A stretch of DNA of 52,150 nt from Actinophytocola algeriensis (GCF_014203735.1 NZ_JACHJQ010000018.1:1-52150); one strand, 5' to 3'; shown: positions 41,422 through 50,035, numbered from the stretch's first letter. Translations and numbers: made by a program. Notes: generated by a model from the letters alone, not told the origin.

Positions 41422-42855
41422 ATGGACGTGTGTGTCGTCGGCGCCGGACCAGCCGGGATCGTCGCCGCCAAAGTGCTGCTGCAGAACGGTTTCGACGTCA
41501 CGGTCTTCGACAAGAACGCCCGCGTCGGCGGGATATGGGCGCCGGGCGGCAACTACGACGGACTGTCGAACCAGGCGTCGCTTCGCCTGTTCGAGTTCTC
41601 GGATCTGCCCAGCGGACTGCACTACGGCAGCGCGGTGGACAGCCAGCGTTACCTGGAACGGTATGCCGCCACCTTCGGGGTGTTGCGACGGGTTCGCTTC
41701 GAGACCGAGGTGACCACGGTCCGGGCCGTGGACAGCGCGGAGCGGCTCGGCGCCGGCGGGTGGGTGGTCGGGTTCCGGCCCGCCGGCAGCACGGCCACAC
41801 AGCAGGAGACGTTCGACCACGTGGTGGTCGCGAGCGGTGCCCACCACCACCCGCACGTGCCGGATCTCCCTGGGCGGGACGCCTTTCCCGGGACCGTGCT
41901 GCACTCCAACGACGTGCGGGCCGGCGTGTTCGACGGGCGGCGGGTGGTCGTCGTGGGTGGCGGCAAGTCCGCGCTGGACCTGGTCCTGCGCGCCGCACGC
42001 GTGGGCTCGTCGGCGACCCTCGTGCAGCGCAAGGTCAACTGGATGGTCCCGCAGCGGCTGCTCCTGGGAACCGTTGGCTACAAATGGATCCTGATGACCC
42101 GGCTCGGTGAGGCCCTCCTCCCCCACTACGACAACGAGGCCTGCGTCCGGGTTCTCGACCGGATGAGTGAACGCGTCAAACGCGTCCTGTGGCAGGTCGT
42201 CGCCCGTGACATGCTCATCTCCTCCGGGCTCCACCGGCTGCCGAAGGACCTGCGGCCTGCACACCCGCTCCCCCACCACCTGGCGCACGCCGGGGTGATG
42301 CCGCGCGGCTACGCACGGGCCGTGCGCCGCGGGCTCGTCTCCGCGCGGCTCGGCACCGTCACGGCGTTCACCGGTACCGGTGTGCGGTTGGCGACGGACG
42401 AGGAGCTCCCGGCCGACGTCGTCGTCCTCGCCACCGGGCACCGCAGGGTCTTCCCGTTCCTCGACCCTCGGGTGCGCACCCACGACGACGCCGGGCGGGT
42501 CCGGCTGTTCCGGGGCATCGTGGCGCCCGGCGCCGACCGGCTGGCGTTCTCCGGTTTCCGGCAGATCTTCAACAACATCCTGGGTGTGGAGCTGACCGCG
42601 CACTGGATCGCCGCCCACTTCCGCGGCTCCCTCCGCGTCGCCCCGGACGAGGACGCCGTGGACGCGCGCCTGGCCTGGCAGGAGCGGGTGCTGCCCGGCT
42701 CCGGCGGCTACGACCTCGGGCCGTACGACATCCACAGCGCGGACGAGCTCATGCACGACATGGGCCTGCCGTCGCGCCGGGCGGGCAACCCGTTCGCCGA
42801 GCACCTGCTGCCCGGCGGCGTCGCGCGCCGCTACACGGGGCTCCGGACGCCCTGA
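41422..42855 (+). CDS. Flavin-containing monooxygenase
   Basis: The 477-residue protein has an N-terminal FAD site (VCVVGAGPAGIVAAKVLL), the FMO-like GIWAPGG segment, a second dinucleotide site for NADPH (VVVVGGGKSALDLVLRAA) and an ATGH motif (VVLATGHRR). It should oxygenate a soft nucleophile or ketone at the expense of NADPH. I chose the ATG at 41422 after GGGGAGGGCGG; an ATG at 41392 is possible. It stands alone beside the acyl-CoA desaturase. Confidence 0.9.
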   Translation: MDVCVVGAGPAGIVAAKVLLQNGFDVTVFDKNARVGGIWAPGGNYDGLSNQASLRLFEFSDLPSGLHYGSAVDSQRYLERYAATFGVLRRVRFETEVTTVRAVDSAERLGAGGWVVGFRPAGSTATQQETFDHVVVASGAHHHPHVPDLPGRDAFPGTVLHSNDVRAGVFDGRRVVVVGGGKSALDLVLRAARVGSSATLVQRKVNWMVPQRLLLGTVGYKWILMTRLGEALLPHYDNEACVRVLDRMSERVKRVLWQVVARDMLISSGLHRLPKDLRPAHPLPHHLAHAGVMPRGYARAVRRGLVSARLGTVTAFTGTGVRLATDEELPADVVVLATGHRRVFPFLDPRVRTHDDAGRVRLFRGIVAPGADRLAFSGFRQIFNNILGVELTAHWIAAHFRGSLRVAPDEDAVDARLAWQERVLPGSGGYDLGPYDIHSADELMHDMGLPSRRAGNPFAEHLLPGGVARRYTGLRTP

Positions 42856-42981
42856 ACGGTCTGGTTCACCGTGGCAGGGAGACACGGTAGATCGGCGAAC
42901 GCCGCCGCCATGATCACCGCGGCTAACACGCACGATGATCTGAGCGGCGACGTCAGGTTCAGCGCACCGATCGTCCGCGTG

Positions 42982-43944
42982 TCAGGCCTGGTTTGTGGCG
43001 GCCTTCAGCTTGCGTTCGAAGCGTTCCGGCTTGGGCCAGCGGACCTTCGAGGCCCAACCGAGCTTCTCGAACACCCAGATGACCCGTGCCGAGATGTCGA
43101 GCTGGCCGCGCCGCACGCCGTGCCGGGCGCAGGTCGGGTCGGCGTGGTGGGAGTTGTGCCAGGACTCGCCCATGGAGGCGATGGCCAGCGGCCAGAAGTT
43201 GGCCGACTTGTCGCGTGCCTCGTAGGGCCGGTCACCGATCATGTGGCAGATGGAGTTGACCGACCAGGTGACGTGGTGCAGCAGCGCAACCCGGACCAGG
43301 CTGGCCCAGAAGAACGCGGTGACCGCACCCCACCAGGACATCGTGATCAGTCCACCGAGAACCGCAGGAGCCAGCAGGGTGACCACGGTCAGCACCGGGA
43401 AGAGCCGGTCCACGCGCTGGATGTCGCGGTCGGCGAGCAGGTCGGGCGCGAAACGGACGGCGTTGGTCTTCTCGCGTTCGAACATCCAGCCCATGTGCGC
43501 GTGCCAGAAACCCTTGACCAGCGCGGCCGGGGTGGTGCCGAACCGCCACGGTGAGTGCGGATCGCCTTCCCTGTCGGCATAAGCGTGGTGGCGGCGGTGG
43601 TCAGCCACCCAGCCGACGACCGGGCCCTGCATGGCCATGCTGCCCACCGAGGCGAGCGCGATACGCAGACCGCGGCGGGCCTTGAACGCGCCATGGGTGA
43701 AGTAGCGGTGGAAGCCGACGGTCACCCCGAGACAGGTCAGCGTGTAGAAGAACGCGGCAAGGCCGACGTCGACCCAGCCAAGCCCCCAGCCCCACGCGAA
43801 CGGCACAGCCGCCACCAACGCGAGAAGAGGCACTATCGCGAACAGTCTGACCAGATTGAGCTGGGTTCGGGACTTCTCACCCGCCAGCATCGGTTCCGGC
43901 CCGTCATTCCGGCCCTGGACGGGCCGTTCGAGCATGTCTGTCAT
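42982..43944 (-). CDS. Acyl-CoA desaturase (delta-9 type)
   Basis: The 320-residue membrane di-iron desaturase has histidine boxes HRYFTH, HRRHH and HNSHH in canonical order and four hydrophobic segments. It should introduce a double bond into fatty acyl chains for membrane lipids. It has no link to the biosynthetic cluster. The start has GGGAG upstream, and the gap to the divergent sigma operon is about 440 bases. Confidence 0.93.
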   Translation of the reverse strand: MTDMLERPVQGRNDGPEPMLAGEKSRTQLNLVRLFAIVPLLALVAAVPFAWGWGLGWVDVGLAAFFYTLTCLGVTVGFHRYFTHGAFKARRGLRIALASVGSMAMQGPVVGWVADHRRHHAYADREGDPHSPWRFGTTPAALVKGFWHAHMGWMFEREKTNAVRFAPDLLADRDIQRVDRLFPVLTVVTLLAPAVLGGLITMSWWGAVTAFFWASLVRVALLHHVTWSVNSICHMIGDRPYEARDKSANFWPLAIASMGESWHNSHHADPTCARHGVRRGQLDISARVIWVFEKLGWASKVRWPKPERFERKLKAATNQA

Positions 43945-44381
43945 TAGTCGCTACTCCCGGTAATTGTCCATAGAAGCGTCACCGGATCTGGGGCGACTGC
44001 GGTAAGAGTTGACGGCCAGTTGCGGCTCAAACTTCGTTGCTCAGGCAGCGTGGACGTCGGTGCGCGTGCGGAACGAACTCGCGATCCGAACTCGTGGTGT
44101 CAGTTCCTCGGCAAAGGAAGAACGCGCAAGCCCGCGGACGTTGTCGGCGAGCGCGCGAAACCCGACCAGAAATTCTGCTACCTAATGCGTACAACGTTGT
44201 CCGTAGAACATTTGTTCCGGCCACATCCACGTCCATGGTCCCGATCGGGCGAGATCGACCGCATCACTGTGACCCACGTCACTACAATTGTATCGTCGAT
44301 CGTCGTGACGTCGCTGGTGTCGGCGTGTCTGAACACCGGTGACAACGAGCGCGGCCGTCCTGTGGGAGAGGAGCATCCTCG
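43945..44381. promoter_or_regulatory. Divergent promoter region, acyl-CoA desaturase and sigma-factor operon
   Basis: This gap of about 440 bases is less GC-rich than the genes. It contains a perfect 10-base palindrome TACAATTGTA (44283-44292) next to a GTGAC...GTCAC inverted repeat (44269-44282). These lie about 90-110 bases before the leader ORF of the sigma gene and may form its promoter/operator. Nothing else with a clear signature was seen. Confidence 0.4.
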
Positions 44382-44414
44382 ATGTTGAGCGCAGTTCACG
44401 ACCGCCGCCGATGA
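44382..44414 (+). CDS. Ten-residue leader ORF coupled to the sigma factor
   Basis: An ATG at 44382 preceded by the best ribosome site of the region (GGGAGAGGAG, 8 bases) encodes MLSAVHDRRR, and its stop overlaps the ATG of the sigma gene (ATGA at 44411-44414). The sigma ATG has no good ribosome site of its own, so translation may depend on the leader. The C-terminal Arg run (Arg-Arg-Arg) would make it sensitive to arginyl-tRNA supply. Confidence 0.4.
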   Translation: MLSAVHDRRR

Positions 44415-45016
44415 TCTCGCGAGCGGGGACCCCGTCAGGTGCGCAGACGCCACCCGCCGACGTGGCTCCGGACGATTCGAGGCTGGACGACACCACCCTC
44501 GTCGTCCGTGCCCGCGATGGGGACGTGCGCGCCTACGAGCAGTTGGTGCGGCGCTACCAGGGGCCGATGTTCCGGCTCGCAGTGCGGATGCTGGCCAGCC
44601 GGGGCGATGCGGAGGACGTGGTGCAGGAGGTGTTCCTGACCGCGTGGCGCAGCCTCGCGAGCCTGCACGAGGAGGCCGCGTTCGTCGCGTGGCTGTACCG
44701 CATGATCACCAACCGCTGCCTGAACGTCATCCGTGACCGGCACACCACCGTGGACGTGGACCTGGCGCAACGGGAGTCGCGGAGCCCCGGCTCCCGCCCG
44801 GAACGCACCGTCGAGGTGAGCGAGCAGCTCGCGGCCGTGACGGAGGCGCTGCAGCGGTTGACGGGTGAGCAGCGCGCGTGCTGGTTGCTGCGAGAGGTGC
44901 ACGGCCGCTCCTACGAGGAAATCGCCCAAGCGGTGGGAGTCACGACCACAGCCGTGCGCGGACGGATCGCGCGGGCAAGAGCACAGCTGACGGAGATGAT
45001 GGCGCCATGGCGGTGA
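44411..45016 (+). CDS. ECF-type RNA polymerase sigma factor
   Basis: The 201-residue protein has region 2 (YEQLVRRYQGPMFRLAVRML, then DAEDVVQEVFLTAWRSL) and region 4 (LQRLTGEQRACWLLREVHGR, then SYEEIAQAVGVTTTAVRGRI). It is preceded by a disordered 40-residue N-terminus. The next gene overlaps it by 10 bases and carries a zinc anti-sigma motif, the usual sigma/anti-sigma order. I infer that it directs the downstream Gls24 operon. A longer GTG start at 44339 lacks a ribosome site. Confidence 0.9.
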   Translation: MISRAGTPSGAQTPPADVAPDDSRLDDTTLVVRARDGDVRAYEQLVRRYQGPMFRLAVRMLASRGDAEDVVQEVFLTAWRSLASLHEEAAFVAWLYRMITNRCLNVIRDRHTTVDVDLAQRESRSPGSRPERTVEVSEQLAAVTEALQRLTGEQRACWLLREVHGRSYEEIAQAVGVTTTAVRGRIARARAQLTEMMAPWR

Positions 45017-45603
45017 ACCCCGAGACCCAGGGTTACCTCCTTCCCTGCGGGCGAGACGTGGAGACGGTGTGGGAACGGCTGGCGGACGTGGCGGCCGGCC
45101 GTGGCGACGAGCACGACCTGACGTGCCCGGACTGCCGCGACGCACGGGCGAGCCTGAACGCCTTGCGGGACGTGACGGGGGAACTCGTCGCCGACACCAC
45201 CGAACCCGCGCCGCACCTGACCGGCCGCATCATGTCCGCGGTCCGCGCCGAGGTCCGCCGCAGGCACGACATGCTCCCGCTACCGACGACCGAACCGGGC
45301 CTGGTGCGGATCAGTGAGCACGCCGTCGCGGCGGTCCTGCGCTTCGCCGCCGACAGCGTCGCAGGGGTTCGGGCGCGCCGCTGCCGGGTACACGACCTCC
45401 GGGTGCGGGCAGCGGATCCCGGTGGCGGCGAGGAAAGCGGACCGGTTCTCGTGGTCGAGCTCAGCGTCGCGGTGAGCTACCAGAGTTTCGCCTGGCGAGC
45501 GCTGGACCTCGTGCGGGAGCGGGTCGCTGCCGCCGCGGTGACCAGGATCGGCTCCGAGTTGCACCGGCTGGACTTGATCGTCGAGGACGTCTACGGGGCG
45601 TGA
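45007..45603 (+). CDS. Zinc anti-sigma motif fused to an Asp23/Gls24-like domain
   Basis: The 198-residue protein has C14, H36, C40 and C43 in the order C-x21-H-x3-C-x2-C (HDLTCPDC), matching the zinc-binding anti-sigma motif. The C-terminal part (about 100-198) has the Gls24-type alternating pattern VRISEHAVAAVLRFAADSVA and VVELSVAVSY, DLVRERVAAAAV. The start lies inside the end of the sigma gene. I infer an anti-sigma factor whose Gls24 part senses the state of the downstream envelope proteins. Confidence 0.75.
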   Translation: MAVNPETQGYLLPCGRDVETVWERLADVAAGRGDEHDLTCPDCRDARASLNALRDVTGELVADTTEPAPHLTGRIMSAVRAEVRRRHDMLPLPTTEPGLVRISEHAVAAVLRFAADSVAGVRARRCRVHDLRVRAADPGGGEESGPVLVVELSVAVSYQSFAWRALDLVRERVAAAAVTRIGSELHRLDLIVEDVYGA

Positions 45604-45607
45604 ACAG

Positions 45608-46063
45608 GTGAAAGACACGATAGACAGGGGTTCCAGCGACGCCCCGGACACCGGACCGGGTCACGCTCCGCTGTTCGAATGGGTGGTCGGCGCGGCCGTG
45701 GTGGCCGCCGTCGCGGTACGTGCCACCGCTGCCGTGCCGGGTGTCGTACAGGTGGAGCCGGGCCTGGTCGGGCTCGTGGGATCCGTGGTCCGCGCCGCGC
45801 GCCAGCGGATCAAGGGGTTGGAGCCGGCGCCGACAGAGGGCGCACGAGTCGAGTTCGAACGGGCGAGCGGCGGCGACACCGGCGCCGCGCGGTCCGTGCG
45901 GGTGGAGGTGGACGTGGTGACCTCCGGGCAGGACCAGGCCACCGCGGTGGGCCAAGCGATACAGCGCGCGGTCGCCAGTGCGGTCACCGAGGCCACCGGT
46001 CTCATCGTGACCCAGGTGCGCGTGTCCATCATCGACATCCGCTGGGACATGGATCGGCCATGA
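45608..46063 (+). CDS. Asp23/Gls24-like protein 2
   Basis: The 151-residue protein has the Gls24 pattern VVAAVAVRATAAVPGVVQVE and RVEVDVVTSGQDQATAVGQA, ending VTQVRVSIIDIRWD. Members of the family associate with the membrane anchor AmaP in cell-envelope stress. The GTG start is four bases after the previous stop, and the end overlaps the next gene (ATGA). Confidence 0.75.
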   Translation: MKDTIDRGSSDAPDTGPGHAPLFEWVVGAAVVAAVAVRATAAVPGVVQVEPGLVGLVGSVVRAARQRIKGLEPAPTEGARVEFERASGGDTGAARSVRVEVDVVTSGQDQATAVGQAIQRAVASAVTEATGLIVTQVRVSIIDIRWDMDRP

Positions 46064-46383
46064 ACACCTCCTCCGAGTTGGTCCACGACCTGTTGGCGGC
46101 CCTGGCGGAGGTCCCCGGGTTACACCCCGCCACGCTGGCGAAAGCCAGGCAGACACCGTGGGGGTCGAACTGGGACTCCCTGGCCGTCGACATCACCGAC
46201 GAAACCGGTGGCGGCCACACGGTGGTGGTTCGGGTCGTGGCGACCCGGCTGCCGCTGCCGCCCCTCGTCAGGCGAGCGGAACAGGCGCTGCTGGCCGTCG
46301 TGGCCGCCAGCCATGTGCCCGTCACCCGGCTGTGCCTGGAGATCACCGATCTCGACAACACCGCGTTCGGTGGTCACCCGTGA
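46060..46383 (+). CDS. Small protein of the Gls24 operon
   Basis: The 107-residue protein (MNTSSELVHDLLAALAEVPG to LCLEITDLDNTAFGGHP) has no cysteine, membrane segment or signal. Its pattern of a helix followed by paired strands (WDSLAVDITDETGGGHTVVV) suggests a Gls24-related single domain, but I cannot name the family. It overlaps the preceding gene by four bases, so it belongs to the operon. Confidence 0.65.
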   Translation: MNTSSELVHDLLAALAEVPGLHPATLAKARQTPWGSNWDSLAVDITDETGGGHTVVVRVVATRLPLPPLVRRAEQALLAVVAASHVPVTRLCLEITDLDNTAFGGHP

Positions 46384-46506
46384 CGGAGATTTCCGCGATC
46401 CGGCCGTGACGTTGCCGCCACACGGGTGTCTATCCAGTGTGCGAAGTCGGGAACAGCCTCCGGCTTCGCGAGACCAACCACTGCGACACCCAGGAGCGCG
46501 CACGTC

Positions 46507-47013
46507 ATGACCGCTACTCACAGCCCTCCGGCAAACTCGACCTCGCCATCCGGCACCACCTCGGCCGCCACGTCCACGGAGAAGCCCACCACGTCGCCGG
46601 GCTCCTCCCAGGGCACCTCACTGGCCACGCAGCAGGGCACCACGACGGTGGCCGACACCGTGGTGCAGAAGATCGCCGGTCTGGCCACCAGGGAGATCAA
46701 CGGCGTGTACGACCTCGGTGGCGGCGCGTCCCGCGCGTTCGGCGCTCTCCGGGAGCGGATTCCCGGCGCGACCGCGAGTGCCGCGCAGGGCGTGGCGGTC
46801 GAGGTCGGCGAGACCCAGGCCGCGATCGACCTGCAGCTCCTGGTCGAGTACGGCGTCTCCATCGCCGAGCTGGCCAAGGCGGTACGCCGCAACGTGATCA
46901 CCGCGATCGAGCGGATGACCGGCCTGGAAGTGGTCGAGGTCAACATCCACGTCAGCGACGTGCACATCCCCGGCGAAGAGGACAGCACGCCCGAACCGAC
47001 TCGCGTGCAGTGA
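46507..47013 (+). CDS. Asp23/Gls24 family envelope stress protein 3
   Basis: The 168-residue protein has a disordered Thr/Ser-rich N-terminus (about 1-45) and a canonical Gls24 domain: VADTVVQKIAGLATREINGV, YDLGGG, VGETQAAIDLQLLVEYGVSI and VIERMTGLEVVEVNIHVSDV-type strands. The ATG at 46507 follows AGGAG. It is the most typical family member of the operon. Confidence 0.9.
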   Translation: MTATHSPPANSTSPSGTTSAATSTEKPTTSPGSSQGTSLATQQGTTTVADTVVQKIAGLATREINGVYDLGGGASRAFGALRERIPGATASAAQGVAVEVGETQAAIDLQLLVEYGVSIAELAKAVRRNVITAIERMTGLEVVEVNIHVSDVHIPGEEDSTPEPTRVQ

Positions 47014-47138
47014 CCTTCGGCGTCGCGATCGACGCCGAGCGCATCGCCGCCGCTGTCCAGGCCACCGAGACATCGCGGGCCTGGACGGCGGCCCCTCACA
47101 ACGTCGACACCGGGTCGACCACCGTCGACCGTAGCTAG
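47010..47138 (+). CDS. Small 42-residue protein
   Basis: The GTG overlaps the preceding stop (GTGA) and the frame reads VTFGVAIDAERIAAAVQATE to STTVDRS. Longer actinobacterial Gls24 neighbours begin with a similar IAAAVxACPGV segment, so this may be a shortened relative or a decayed one. The overlap supports translation; the function is unknown. Confidence 0.45.
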   Translation: MTFGVAIDAERIAAAVQATETSRAWTAAPHNVDTGSTTVDRS

Positions 47139-47152
47139 GAGAACCAGATCTG

Positions 47153-47335
47153 ATGAACTCCACGACCCTGGGACTGATGACCGGACTGGCGCTGGGCTTC
47201 GCCGGTGCGTTCGGCGGCTTCGGCGCCTTCCTCATCGTGCTCGTCCTTGCGGCACTGGGCCTTCTCGTCGGACGTGTCCTCGACGGCAAGCTGGACGTGT
47301 CGCAGCTGACCGGCGTCGGCCGGGACCGAGGCTAG
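47153..47335 (+). CDS. Small membrane protein (DUF2273-like)
   Basis: The 60-residue protein has two hydrophobic segments in a single hairpin (GLMTGLALGFAGAFGGFGAF, then LIVLVLAALGLLVGRVL) and a polar tail with DGKLDVSQL. DUF2273 proteins of this size and shape stand between Asp23/Gls24 genes in many Gram-positive bacteria. It follows AGGAG and is four bases before the next gene. Confidence 0.82.
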   Translation: MNSTTLGLMTGLALGFAGAFGGFGAFLIVLVLAALGLLVGRVLDGKLDVSQLTGVGRDRG

Positions 47336-47338
47336 AAC

Positions 47339-47740
47339 ATGGCCACCACCACCGCTCCCCGCGGCCAGGACACCGGAACGGACCACGACCTTCCCGGTCG
47401 GACGACCCTGGCCGACCGGGCCGTCGAACGCGCCGCCGCCCAGGCGATCACCGAGATCGCCGACGTGGGCGGCGCGGGCCACCGGGTGTTCGGGGACGCC
47501 CTCGGTGGGTCACCCGAGGAACGCTCCGCGCAGGTCAGTGCCACGGTCGACGACACGACCGCGGCGCTGCGGGTCCGGCTCTCGATCGCCTACCCGGCGT
47601 CGGTGGCGGGTACCGCCCGCGAGGTTCGCAACCACCTGGTCCGGCGGCTCCACGAACTGACCGGGCTGGTGGTGACGCGAGTGGACATCACCGTCGTCAC
47701 GCTCTACCTCAACCAGCCGGGGCCCAGGAGAGTCCGATGA
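47339..47740 (+). CDS. Asp23/Gls24-like protein 4
   Basis: The 133-residue protein has VERAAAQAITEIADVGGAGH as the first helix and VRLSIAYPASVAGTAREVRN and VTRVDITVVTLYL as the Gls24-type strands. Its stop overlaps the next start (ATGA). No signal or membrane segment is visible. Confidence 0.78.
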   Translation: MATTTAPRGQDTGTDHDLPGRTTLADRAVERAAAQAITEIADVGGAGHRVFGDALGGSPEERSAQVSATVDDTTAALRVRLSIAYPASVAGTAREVRNHLVRRLHELTGLVVTRVDITVVTLYLNQPGPRRVR

Positions 47741-48279
47741 TGCGCCGCCCCCGCCGCACCGCCCCGGCCGTGGTCACCGCCCTGGCCCTGCTCAGTGTGT
47801 GCGTCCTGACCGCGATCAGCGTGATCCAGCTACTCGCCGGCACGCGTCCGCTGATCAGCTACGCGGCGATCGCCGGCCTGGCACACACCACGCGCTGGGA
47901 CAGCCTCGGCGTCGCGATCGCCGCCGGCGTCGTCATGCTGGTCGGGCTCGTCCTGCTGTTCACCGCGGTCCTGCCCGGCAGGCCTACCGTCGTTCCCCTG
48001 CTGGCCACGGACACCGGCGCGGCCATCGACGCCGGTGCGTCCCGGCGGAGCCTGCGCAGCACGCTGCGTGCGGCAGTGCACGCCGTGGACGGTGTCACCG
48101 CTGCCAAGCTGACGTTGCGCCGCAGAACGGTCACCGCGGTGGTGCGCACCCACCGCACCACCCCAGAAGGGTTGACCGAGGCCGTCCATGCCGCCATCGA
48201 GCGCCGGCTCGACCAGGTCTCCCCGGCCACTCGCCCGGCAGTGCGGGTCAGGGTCGTCGCCCCCAGGAGCACCTCGTGA
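47737..48279 (+). CDS. DUF6286-like membrane protein
   Basis: The 180-residue protein has two membrane segments (about 12-32 and 58-80) and a C-terminal domain of Gls24/AmaP type (RSTLRAAVHAVDGVTAAKLT, then VHAAIERRLDQVSPATRPAV). The topology fits a protein anchoring or regulating the Gls24 proteins at the membrane. It overlaps both neighbours by four bases. Confidence 0.75.
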   Translation: MMRRPRRTAPAVVTALALLSVCVLTAISVIQLLAGTRPLISYAAIAGLAHTTRWDSLGVAIAAGVVMLVGLVLLFTAVLPGRPTVVPLLATDTGAAIDAGASRRSLRSTLRAAVHAVDGVTAAKLTLRRRTVTAVVRTHRTTPEGLTEAVHAAIERRLDQVSPATRPAVRVRVVAPRSTS

Positions 48280-48845
48280 GCAGTATGAACCGCCCAGCCC
48301 GCCTCAACCGTGGCCTGCTCGCGATCATCGGTGTCGCGCTCGTGACCGGCGGCGGTCTCGCCATGGCCACCAGTCTCGGGATGCTGCCGGTCGACCCGGC
48401 CACCACCCTCGTGCCCGGTACCGGCCTTCCGCCCACGTGGGTGCTGTACGCCGTCGCAGGCGTCGCAGTACTGCTGGCCCTGTTGTGCCTGCGCTGGCTG
48501 ACCGCACAGCTCGTCAGGACACCCAGGACCCACACCTGGCGCTTCGAGGACGATCCCGAGCACGGCCACACCGAACTCGCCGCCCGCGTCGCCACCACAC
48601 CATTTACCGCCGATGTCACCGCGTACCCGGGTATTCACACCGCGCACGCCGACCTCACCGGCCCCCAGCACTCCCCCACGCTCGCCGTGGTCGTCACCAC
48701 CGAACACGATGCCGACCTGTCCGACATCCGCCACCGCCTCGACACCGACGGCCTCCCCCGCCTGCGCCGCGCACTCGACCTCACCTCGCTGCCGATGACC
48801 CTCGAGTTCCGCTTCACCACCAAACCGGGCGCCCGGACCGTCTGA
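48276..48845 (+). CDS. amaP: Alkaline-shock membrane anchor AmaP-like protein
   Basis: The 189-residue protein has two membrane segments (about 14-38 and 53-75) followed by a cytosolic domain with HGHTELAARVATTPFTADVT and LRRALDLTSLPMTLEFRF. AmaP of Staphylococcus anchors Asp23 at the membrane and has the same two-segment plan. It is the last gene of the operon, with a GTG start overlapping the previous stop. A hairpin follows. Confidence 0.75.
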   Translation: MSSMNRPARLNRGLLAIIGVALVTGGGLAMATSLGMLPVDPATTLVPGTGLPPTWVLYAVAGVAVLLALLCLRWLTAQLVRTPRTHTWRFEDDPEHGHTELAARVATTPFTADVTAYPGIHTAHADLTGPQHSPTLAVVVTTEHDADLSDIRHRLDTDGLPRLRRALDLTSLPMTLEFRFTTKPGARTV

Positions 48846-48898
48846 CTCCTCGCCGAACGCCCGCACACCTGTCGCGCCGGCGCTCGTTGCGGGCATGA

Positions 48899-48923
48899 CC
48901 GGCCGCGTCGCGGACGCGGCCGG
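48899..48923. terminator. Hairpin after the Gls24 operon
   Basis: CCGGCCGCGTC pairs perfectly with GACGCGGCCGG across a three-base loop. It lies 54 bases after the AmaP-like stop and 53 before the stop of the convergent DUF5994-type gene. There is no T-run, as is common in actinomycete terminators. Confidence 0.7.
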
Positions 48924-48975
48924 CTCTCACTCCGATGTCACCCGAGTCCATCGCACACTTCATCGCACCGCGGTC

Positions 48976-49494
48976 TCAGTCACGCCGGTGCGAGTGGCCG
49001 CCGTCGCTTTCCCCACGTTCCGAGGAGTACTCGGCCTGCCGGGGCGCGGGGAGGGTGACCGCGGCGAGGATTTCCTCTGGCCGGTCGGCGTTGCCTCGGT
49101 GTCCCGCGGTCATCATGGCGTCGTGGCCGGCGGTGTCGGTCATCCCGGGTGGGACGACGAGCAGACTGATGCGGCCCGCCTTGGAGCCGGTCACGTGGAT
49201 GATGTTCTGGGCCTGGTAGGTGAATCCCTCCAGGCGGACCGGGACGCCGTCCACATCGACCCTGCGTGGCGCGGTGTCCCACGCGGACAGTCCATAGGAG
49301 ACTCGTTCGATCCGGCCGAGCCGGACCGCGAGGACCTCGGCCAGTGCGGCCAGTTCCGCGGTGAGGTCGCGGGACCTCGGCCACCAGCCACCGTCGACGT
49401 AACCGGTGGCCGGAGCCTTCGGCTTGAGCCGCAACCGGAGCGGCGTGTGCCGTGCCGGAGGGGGCTGGGTGTGTGCCTGTGAGTTCGATGTCAT
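48976..49494 (-). CDS. DUF5994-type protein
   Basis: The 172-residue protein starts MTSNSQAHTQPPPARHTPLR and has the conserved GYVDGGWWPRSRDLTAELAA and RISLLVVPPGM segments of a family of unknown function common in actinomycetes. No signal or membrane segment is visible. I prefer the ATG at 49494 to the longer frame because the longer N-terminus is low-complexity Pro/Arg. Confidence 0.75.
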   Translation of the reverse strand: MTSNSQAHTQPPPARHTPLRLRLKPKAPATGYVDGGWWPRSRDLTAELAALAEVLAVRLGRIERVSYGLSAWDTAPRRVDVDGVPVRLEGFTYQAQNIIHVTGSKAGRISLLVVPPGMTDTAGHDAMMTAGHRGNADRPEEILAAVTLPAPRQAEYSSERGESDGGHSHRRD

Positions 49495-49598
49495 GCCCGT
49501 GTTCCCGTCGTCAGAGGCGGCCGGCCGCGGCGATGCGCCGCGGCCTGGAGGTGGTACCGCACGCTGGTGCCCTGATGGCACCCGACCGCTGAGGGAGT

Positions 49599-49754
49599 TC
49601 AGCGGGTCGGCTCCGGAATGTGGTCGATCGCGTAGACGACCTGCACGGCGAGTTCGCGGGCCGCCTGGTCACCGAGCGCCGAGTTCTTCGCGAGTACATC
49701 CTGCACGAAAGAGACTCGCCGGTCGTAGCGGGAGATGAAACTGATGTCCGTCAT
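49599..49754 (-). CDS. Conserved 51-residue protein (DUF6307-like)
   Basis: The small protein reads MTDISFISRYDRRVSFVQDV, then ELAVQVVYAIDHIPEPTR. An almost perfect ribosome site (AAGGAG, 6 bases) precedes the ATG at 49754. The FxSRYDRR start and DHIPE end fit small actinobacterial proteins of the DUF6307 type; that name is from memory. The function is unknown. Confidence 0.75.
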   Translation of the reverse strand: MTDISFISRYDRRVSFVQDVLAKNSALGDQAARELAVQVVYAIDHIPEPTR

Positions 49755-50035
49755 GTCGTTCTCCTTGTGCCGGCCGCGCTTCTCGCGAACCAGAAGGGTG
49801 ACGCGCGCGTGGCTGACGAGTTGTGGACGCGGCACGAAAGGGTCTGGAGACGCACCGAATTCGAGGCTTTGCCGGAACCGGCACCTCACAATGTGGGTGT
49901 CATCGGTCCGGATGTCTTCATCTTACGCCTGCTGATCACCGAAGTGCTGAGAATCGGCTATGAGTGTCGATATCGACCGCCCGGACCGATACCCCTTCCG
50001 TCCTGTGCCTCCCGGGTGGTCCGCGGCGGGCTGCA

